A stretch of 64,000 nucleotides of DNA from Verticillium longisporum (Eukaryota > Ascomycota > Sordariomycetes > Glomerellales > Plectosphaerellaceae), in assembly GCA_019188255.1 (NCBI GenBank), contig JAETXT010000009.1:1178001-1242000 (forward strand). Reading direction: 5' to 3'. Under the pieces are notes generated by a model, which was not told the origin of the DNA, searched no databases, and was given only the letters and a program-made list of their open reading frames with translations. Shown one piece after another: positions 57,352 through 64,000 of the stretch. How positions within the stretch are numbered: position 1 is the first letter of the stretch; every line of letters starts with the position of its first letter. Position numbers and translations under genes: made by a program.

Positions 57352-58713
57352 TCACGCGCTGCTGATTTTGGAACTCACCCCTGCCCCTTCACAGATTGTT
57401 CCCTTGTTGTACCACTTGACGGCTGGCAGCATTTCTGAGGCGACCCATCTTGCCGTTTGCGAGTGCAAGCTTCCCTGCCCGAAGGGCTCGGTCGCCTTGT
57501 CTCTCCTCCGCCGATCTCCAAGCTCGAGCCCCTCGATCGCCTGCGCAGCTTGCACCATTGGCGACTCTCCCTCCGCTGGGGCATCGTCTCTTCGGATGAC
57601 TGTTTGCCCCTCGGCAAGTGCCTGGAACACAACGAGCTGATCCTGCAAGGACTCATCGCAGCCGCCAGGCCGCTCGACCTCGCGCACTAGCTCCACCGCC
57701 AGCTTCCTGGAAAGTGCCGTCGGAAAGCCCCCCTCCTTGGCCCTCGACCGCCCCTTGCTTTTGCCCACCTTGGGCGCCGACGTGAGCACATCCCGCCCCC
57801 AACGCAGGCCGCCAGCCGACCGCGCCACGAGGAGCACGTAGACGCGCGCATCGTAGCCCGAGTCCTCCACGGTGCGGAAGACGACCTCGGAAGCGGGCAG
57901 GCGGCTGCTGACCTGCTCGGCCAGCCTCGCCTGCAGGTCCCCATGCAGATGGCGCGGCGCTAGGATCGTGACATCGACGGCTGTGACGCCCCGGCACGCT
58001 CCTGCGTGCTCGAGCGGCTGCTGCTGTCGCGGGCGCAGCTTCTCGCCCTTTCCCAAGGGCGTGATGCCGAGGCGGATGGCGCCGCGGGTCGGGGGTCCGA
58101 GGGACCAGCCGCGCCGGATCAGCGTGCGCGTTACGCTGATGCCGAAGCGGGACTCGAGAGCCGGGAGGAGGATCTGGTCGGCGTAGTCCCAGGAGAGGGA
58201 GAAGCTGACGTTGGTGCCGGCGGCGATGTCGAGGGTGATGGGGTCGCCAGCGGCGAAGATGAGGAAAGGCAGCAGGGCCTGGAGGATGAGGAGGGCGCTG
58301 GCGCCGGGCGACTCGGGAGTGATGGTAATGTGACGCTGTGCGAGGGCGGCTGGTGGCAGGGTCGGAGAGAAAGTGAGGCATCTTGCGCCGACGGCCAAGC
58401 TCGTAGTGGTGGCAGCTGTTGCAGCGGCCAGGTACTGGATGGAGGTGGCGTGCTGCGACTTTAGACCTGGACAGTGTCAGGATTGGATCTCGCGCTTCGG
58501 CCTCAGACTACTACTTGCTTGAAAGCAGAGCCAGCAGCTAGCGGAAATGGGAGGTTACTTGCCACCTCCACGACTACGATTCCCCCTGATTTCGGATACT
58601 GTCACCGGCTGCGACGTAACGGCTGCGAGCGCGACGGCCACACGTAGAATCTGGCCACCACCCTCTCCGGTTCTACCATCAAGCTGTATAGGCTTGGAAG
58701 TGTGCTTCATCAT
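57352..58713 (-). CDS. rtcA: RNA 3'-terminal phosphate cyclase (RtcA type)
   Basis: Two exons (58713-58563 and 58466-57352) give 421 aa. The intron (96 nt) appears to be of the GC-AG kind: GCAAGT donor, GTCCAG acceptor, giving RGG-GLKSQH; a GTGGCA donor three bases upstream is an alternative that drops one Gly. The start reads KPIQLDGRTGEGGGQILRVA, the hallmark of the cyclase family, followed by GNRSRGGGLKSQHATSIQY. The catalytic His lies in GSLHSQTARW (about His385), as in RtcA; Rcl1 relatives lack it. The enzyme uses ATP to turn RNA 3'-phosphates into 2',3'-cyclic phosphates, probably in the nucleus. The N-terminal exon is too short to show as a long open frame, so the raw frame from 58398 is truncated. 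Confidence 0.9.
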
Positions 58714-60844
58714 GGGGTGTGGTTGCCTCGTTGCGATTAGTGATTCAGCAGATTAGTTTCCTGGGGTAACACGCAAATGCGATTGGGCGCCAGGATTCAG
58801 TGAATGAAGTAAATCAAGGTGTGCAAATGGTGAGTATTCAGTATTCTGACGAGGCAGTGAAGATGCTGAGAACTCAACAGTTCTCATCTTGTTGAAAGGA
58901 GAGCGTCTATGCCTCCAAGCATGGGATGGTCGCCCATTCAGCATCTCCAGCTGAGTCACACCGGCAGCGTAGGCAGCCCCAACGGATGGCGAAACACTAC
59001 ACAGGGTATCACAGGCATCAAGTCTGAGAGGACTGTCCTGAAGTTCCTTGATCGAACACATTGACGTGAACTGAATGCACAAGGTTCTTGACAACAAAAT
59101 GCACGGGTCGGGCAACGGGATCGGCTAGTGACCGTGGCTCATCCTTGCTTTACCTCACCTTAGGTGCCCTACATATACTAGGTACCTAGGGTACCTGGCT
59201 TGCCTGGGTCGGGGCACCTCACGAAGCCCTCCGGCCGGTTGCGGCATCACCACCCACAAACATCGGTCATACAATAAATGATACGTTCTTGGGAAACTCT
59301 TGAAGCCTGCTTGTAGGATATAGAAGCCTGCTTATTCCTCTTCCTATCCTCATCCTGGCCCTACAATTCCTGTCGTCCGACTCAAAAGCTGTGTCGGATG
59401 GGCATGGCTGTTCCGCGTATCATCGCCTGCTGGGGGTTTCGTTTTGACACGAAGATATGCAACCATAGGCTCCCGAACTCTGAACCTGTGGTATCACCAG
59501 CAGCCTTCATGTTTCGGAGTGGAAGCTGACTCTTTCTTTTGCGACGCGGGTGAAGTTAGTCACCGCCTTTCCCCTTGCAATGTACATCTTGCCCCTTGGA
59601 GACTTGCTGTTGCCTTGCAGGCTGTTCGTCTTGTGACTGCAAGATCTTCAGGGTTGGTGACTCAATACCAGGCAACCAGCCCCTTTTTGTCGCTGTTCGC
59701 CAAGCATAGAACTGACATGCCAGATGAAATGCAGCCACGTAGGAGGGGTTTGGCCTGGGATCATGTGAAATCAGTGGTCGATGGCGTCGATGACTAGGTG
59801 TATATAAAGCCCTCTCCCTCCATCTTGACGGCTGCCCTCCGTAGCTGCCGCGTGAGTCGTGGCGAACCCCAAAAACCTCAGGAATCCTATCTGACACTAG
59901 CCAGCCTGTCTCCAGACAATGAACTTATAGTGCGAGACTGCTTGACCATCCATGGCCCCAGTCGGCCGGCTGAATGGTCTAAGGGATCCTCACTTGGTGT
60001 GGTCATCGGCTTGTTGATATGACCTTGGTGGCAAGAGAACGACCTCGTCAACATCCATCATCAGCAAGGTGGCAATTTCGGAACCATATAAACCGGCCGA
60101 GGGGTTGCCAGGCTAGAGAGCTTACTTTTTCCTTCACTTCGAATGCTGCGTCCCTCTATGGCCCCGGCCTTTCCGGGCGGCAAAACTTGCCGCCGGTCTT
60201 GCGCGACCTGACGACTACGCCACCTCGACTGACTTCTCTCATCCTGATATAAAGGTCCGAGACACGGGTATTCCGGTACGCAACAGATGAATGTTGTTTT
60301 TCTTTGCAAAAAGCTATACTATCTATAACCAAAAGAAAGAAAGGAAAAGACACTCCACCATCCACCCATAACGACTGGAACAACCTCGAGGGGAGCCACA
60401 CATGCGATGACAAGAGAAAGAAACCAATATGAAACAAGACTCTCAACCACTAGGAACAACAAAGACGATGACCACGACTGACAATCTACCTCGCCCATTA
60501 GCCGTCTCTTGCCTCTATCCACGTTGCAGATGCCGTCGCCAAAGCTACAATCTTTGAGTACGTGCGAACGTCTTCTTTTATATGCAAACAATTCGAAACC
60601 GAGCTTCTAGTCTAGGCGTATCAAGGTGCACACAACAAGAGAGGCATCGACTCAACAACACACCGTGCCACGTCGGTACGACCTAGGTCGACCCCGAAAG
60701 GGATTGTCGGACAAGAGTTGGTAGGTCCGGTGACCTCTCCCGAGAGGGAGGCGCCTGGCTTCGTCAGTCCGTGATCAGAGGCAAGGTGCGTCGTGATCCA
60801 TACCTCAACCATGATCTGTCATCGCCATCGGAGACACGATGTTC
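58714..60844. other. Gene-poor interval with orphan TATA boxes
   Basis: No gene reconstructed in 2.1 kb. It holds a GGTACC/CCTAGG run at 59154-59200, a TATATAAA at 59801-59808 and a TATAAA at 60087-60092, neither followed by a convincing coding frame. A perfect 8-bp GC-rich hairpin (GGCGGCAA / TTGCCGCC, 3-nt loop) lies at 60176-60194. A noncoding transcript is possible. Confidence 0.5.
59801..59808 (+). promoter_or_regulatory. Orphan TATA box
   Basis: TATATAAA followed by a CT-rich stretch looks like a core promoter, but the downstream 300 nt hold no convincing ORF. It may drive a noncoding RNA or be fortuitous. Confidence 0.3.
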
Positions 60845-61231
60845 TCAGTACAGCTTGGACTTGGACGCCTTGGACTTCTTTGGGAACATTGCGGCGGCAC
60901 GGCGGTACTCTTGTGTTTCAACTGGACGCTTAGGCAACACTGCAACTCCAGGATAGCCTCCTTGTCTCTCTTGTTCTTTCGTGGTTTGGTACACGATGTC
61001 ACGATCAGTCAAACCCTGGCCGAAAACGGTAGTTTGCGAATAGCCTTGGCCACCATTTGCACCCTGCTGGTTGGTTGCAGGTGATCTAACAGGTTAGCAT
61101 ATTCCGCTGTGTTTTGACACCGGCATGCCGTGGCTGACGCACTCCTCAAAAGTCCCGGCGTTCGAAACGTTGGAACTGGGACGCTGATTGGTCCCTTGTT
61201 GTCTCGAAGCGCTGATGTTTCTGCCAGACAT
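60845..61231 (-). CDS. Small conserved-looking protein, 109 aa, function unknown
   Basis: Two exons (61231-61143 and 61085-60845) join into 109 aa. The 57-nt intron is near ideal: GTGCGT donor, GCTAAC branch site 8 nt before the TTAG acceptor. The product starts MSGRNISASRQQGTNQRPSS, continues NAGTFEESPATNQQGANGG and QTTVFGQGLTDRDIVYQTTK, and ends ...YRRAAAMFPKKSKASKSKLY. It is polar and Gln/Asn-rich in the first half and basic at the end, with no signal peptide or membrane segment. The second exon has no start codon and is not visible as an ORF. I do not recognise a domain. The gene is supported by splice quality, frame conservation across the junction and composition. Confidence 0.7.
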
Positions 61232-63139
61232 CTTGGGCGAGAAGGGTGGAAGGAGGATGACGAGAATGCTTGAGTGTGCGGGCTTGGAGGTATGTTGCTT
61301 GTTGCGATCGAATTGCTTTCTATATCTTTGATCGTGGCTCACAGAACTGCAGGTGTCGGTACTTATGTTCCAAGGTATTGACAAGGTCTTTCTCGACAGA
61401 CTGCGAAGGGACGTGCAACGAAGGTAGCTGTCCGAGAGGCTTAGTCTCACGGCTGCCTGGCGATCCCAGGTAGATATATTCGGGGACCTCAGGTACCTGG
61501 GCAGCGTACCTCAGTCGGCAAGTTGTGCCGTGTATTAAGCCCTGTCGTCAGCCCAGTCAAGGCTAACTAGATATCTGAATCAGTCGGGGCTCTGCTCAAG
61601 TAGAAAACCGATTAAAGGAGGCAACAGAACGCCTAATGCCGCTTTGCTCATCCTGAGCAATTGACACTGCGTTGTGTTGTCCAACGGCGTGTGCTGCTGC
61701 CTGGCCGGAACTCTGAGGCATGGCCCCCCCCTGGTGCAAAGTGTAGAAAGGCAAGGCCTGTCTGCCATAGGGGGTACTTGGCAAGTCGCTCGGTTGGTGG
61801 CATGGTGCCGTAAATGGCCTCAGGAGCATTCTCAGATAGCATCAAGGAGGATGTCAGCCCTTGAAGCCCCATTTTCGGTGTTGCTCTGCCAGGGCTGCCA
61901 TGCGGCATCATTCGAGATCACCCAAGAGGCGAACAATGAACAGTGGCCCACATAGCGATCTGGGGCGGATCGAAGACCACGAGAGCAAATGCCTTCCGCC
62001 GGAACGATGCGGGACAGGGGGGCAGAGCAAGAGGCTTTACATCAGAAAGCCGGTGAAGTTCCTCGATCTGGGCTGCCGAGTCTTTTTTATCTTTGTCGAC
62101 TGGAGGGCGAGAATGGCCTGGACATTCGCTATCAGGCCCCCGCTCCATGCAGCCAGCAGCTGAAATGCCGTTCAACGCCCTCCCAGTACTGCCGCCTAGG
62201 TACTTAGGACGTCACAGCACGCTCTGGAGCCATTAGGACAACCGAAAGGCCAGCCAAGGAGCGCTGTTGACCCTACTGAATCAAGTTTGGGGCCATTCTT
62301 CTCCTTCACCGGGGCACTGTCACGGCAAGATTTCAGTGCCGGCTGTCCCCAGCCTTGGCTCCATGGGGTACCAGAACGTATCTGATGGGCTCAACCCCGC
62401 CCGCAACATCTGCATGGAAAAACAGGTTTGGCTAGCCTGAATTGCTCGAAGAACTCATCCCTCCAATGCGCGACAGCGCCATCCTCACATGGGGGTGCCA
62501 TAGCGTCATTATCGAGGTCATCACTGTGGGAAGCTGGTGTCAAGCTCTTGAGCTGAGTGGAGAAACGGTGGCTAAACATCATCTCTGCAGCATGGGCGTG
62601 GTGATCACTAGGCTGGCTGCTGCGACCTTACCCCAATGCCGTTGGATCAAGCGCTTCGCTATCGCAGCTTCTGGAGTAGAATCTACGATGACAAGCATTG
62701 CTATGGCTGGAATCACATGTCCATCACTGTAAAAGGGCACAAGGCGGCTGGACAAGATGGAACACGCACCATGGCTTGGCACTTGAAGACTTCCCTTGGG
62801 TATCGCGGTGCCAGGCAGTATCCACGCAATGATCTCAGTGTCATTCTGTGCCAAAGGAATCAATCATATCGCCATTTCTGCGCATTACTGTCGCAAGTGA
62901 TGGAACCAGAAGCCACCGCCGGTTGAACAGACCAGTAGTCTTCACCAACACTAACACCAAAAAAATGGCCTGGAACACCACTACTCGCAAAGCCCCAAGC
63001 CTAATCGACATCGAGAGATTTTATTGTTCCGAAACAGGAGCATGCGTTGCAGCCAAAGCCTGGTTGTGAATCCTGACCCAAAAGAAGGAAGAAGCATGCC
63101 TCCAGACATCAGTGAAGTATTGCAACCCTAAGGGAACCT
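61232..63139. other. Gene-poor interval
   Basis: About 1.9 kb with short overlapping frames on both strands (for example 62442-62732 plus, 62579-62863 minus, 62636-62926 plus), none with a domain. A GGTACC-type motif lies near 61480-61510 and another near 62195. The left end should hold the promoter of the 109-aa gene. Confidence 0.5.
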
Positions 63140-63706
63140 TCATGCCCCAGACCGCTTTTTCTGAAACTTATCAACATCATATATGACCCTTTTCCTCTCC
63201 CGCTTTCTCCGGTCCGAGGATGACTTCGAATCAAGGAATGCTGCTTGGCTCCCGTGCGAGCGATGATCACGGACATAGTTGTTCGTGTTGGAAGCAGCTA
63301 CCTCCGCTCTGAACTTTGCCTCTCGCGCCTGGTCTCTCTCTCTTTTTACAGAGTCTTCCACATCCTCACCGCTACGAGTGGTCAGTCTCGGTACGATATG
63401 AAACGGTGGAGAGAAAACCGACCTCCCATACTGATTCGCATCTGAATGGTACTCGACATCATACTCGCCGTCAGAAGCGGCTGGCGTCTTCTCCTTCCTC
63501 TTTTCTGACCTCCGATCTACCTTGTAACTTCTCTCGAATTCGGGATAAACGTCTTTTTTAGAGGACGAAGAGCTTTTGTAGGTCTTAGAAGACTGAGCAT
63601 GCCTCTGGGCATGTGCAGATCTCGACGACCGATGGCTGCGTGACGAAGACGGGTCTCCAGTCTCGCGGCTCGACTGGTGGCTTCTTCTCTTTTCCCAATC
63701 TGCCAT
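63140..63706 (-). CDS. Charged Ser/Arg/Lys-rich protein, function unknown
   Basis: The raw frame is 188 codons. A 51-nt stop-free segment (63422-63372; GTCGGT donor, CTGAC branch, CGTAG acceptor) reads as an in-frame intron; the spliced protein is 171 aa, joining NQYG to SGEDVEDSVKRERDQAREAK. The sequence starts MADWEKRRSHQSSRETGDPS and is rich in Ser, Arg, Lys and His, with a predicted helix (KRERDQAREAKFRAEVAA) and a basic end (RRKRERKRVIYDVDKFQKKR). This resembles disordered nuclear or RNA-processing proteins, but I recognise no domain. No signal peptide is present. Confidence 0.65.
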   Translation of the reverse strand: MADWEKRRSHQSSRETGDPSSSRSHRSSRSAHAQRHAQSSKTYKSSSSSKKDVYPEFERSYKVDRRSEKRKEKTPAASDGEYDVEYHSDANQYGRSVFSPPFHIVPRLTTRSGEDVEDSVKRERDQAREAKFRAEVAASNTNNYVRDHRSHGSQAAFLDSKSSSDRRKRERKRVIYDVDKFQKKRSGA

Positions 63707-64000
63707 GATGGTATTCTTCTTCAGAATGTATAGGTTTTGGTGCGCGAGTATCGGACTCGGGTCGCTCGGTTTGAATTCGGCAGAGCTGACCTTTTGAGGG
63801 GATGCCGGGAAGAAGAGGGGATCCGGTAGCAGCGTGTCGGTGAGAGAAACGACCTTGTCAAAGATTTGACCTAACCGCCAGGCCCCTTGTCTCTTCGGAA
63901 TCTATGTTCAAGTCACGCGTGCAACCTCTCTCGCAAATCGCACACTCTGCCTGGTGCACCGAGCCATGGTTTCCAACGAAAGCAGTACAGCCCAGTTCGA
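63707..64000. other. Window end, upstream of the charged-protein gene
   Basis: Should carry the promoter of the minus-strand gene ending at 63706. No coding frame is supported before the window stops. Confidence 0.5.

Noticed and set aside
1..64000. CRISPR array, insertion sequence, plasmid or phage features
   Set aside because: The genes are spliced and eukaryotic; no direct-repeat/spacer array, transposase frame or terminal inverted repeat pair was seen.

Overview
The window is nuclear DNA of a filamentous ascomycete. Short introns (about 40 to 100 nt) with GT/GC...AG borders and CTAAC/CTGAC branch points, an ATG-only first exon in the ribosomal protein S27 gene, and FlbC/Azf1-type zinc-finger, Spd1-type and ankyrin-type proteins of the Sordariomycete style point to Sordariomycetes, probably Hypocreales. 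The genus cannot be fixed from the sequence alone. I found no tRNA, rRNA, CRISPR array or intact transposon.

Layout. Positions 1-25,700 are gene-poor: a secreted SGNH/GDSL esterase (1002-2543), a C2H2 transcription factor (8351-9484, minus), and otherwise long stretches rich in short tandem repeats where no gene could be rebuilt. From 25.7 kb onward the DNA is gene-dense, with many divergent or convergent pairs: NIMA kinase (minus) / ankyrin-BTB protein (plus); the Set1/COMPASS subunit Spp1 (minus) / copper chaperone Sco1 (plus); a mitochondrial HAD hydrolase; choline kinase (plus) converging on molybdopterin synthase large subunit (minus); an Arb2-domain protein and mitochondrial ribosomal protein uS14m (both minus); a lone degenerate kinase-like ORF; Gemin2/Brr1 (plus) converging on an Spd1-like ribonucleotide reductase regulator (minus); a decayed NLR/ankyrin locus; RPS27 (minus) / phosducin-like Plp2 (plus); an LRR protein (plus) converging on RNA 3'-phosphate cyclase (minus); a spliced 109-aa small protein; and a charged 171-aa protein.

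Functions. Most right-half genes are housekeeping: cell cycle (NimA, Spd1-like), chromatin (Spp1, Arb2), mitochondria (Sco1, HAD hydrolase, uS14m), lipid and cofactor synthesis (choline kinase, MoaE), RNA (Gemin2, RtcA, RPS27). They do not form a metabolic cluster, and nothing resembles a secondary-metabolite cluster.

Most notable points. (1) The NimA frame is cut by an in-frame TAG but continues 72 codons in the same frame into a protein-like tail. (2) The choline kinase frame is broken by two one-base losses and two in-frame TAGs. (3) A decayed locus at 49.98-52.17 kb has a fungal NLR-type N-terminal domain on the minus strand lying head-to-head with ankyrin repeats on the plus strand, as if one gene had been split by an inversion. 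(4) A small conserved-looking gene at 60.8-61.2 kb appears only when its exons are spliced. Exon borders were worked out by hand from reading frame and splice consensus, without transcript data.
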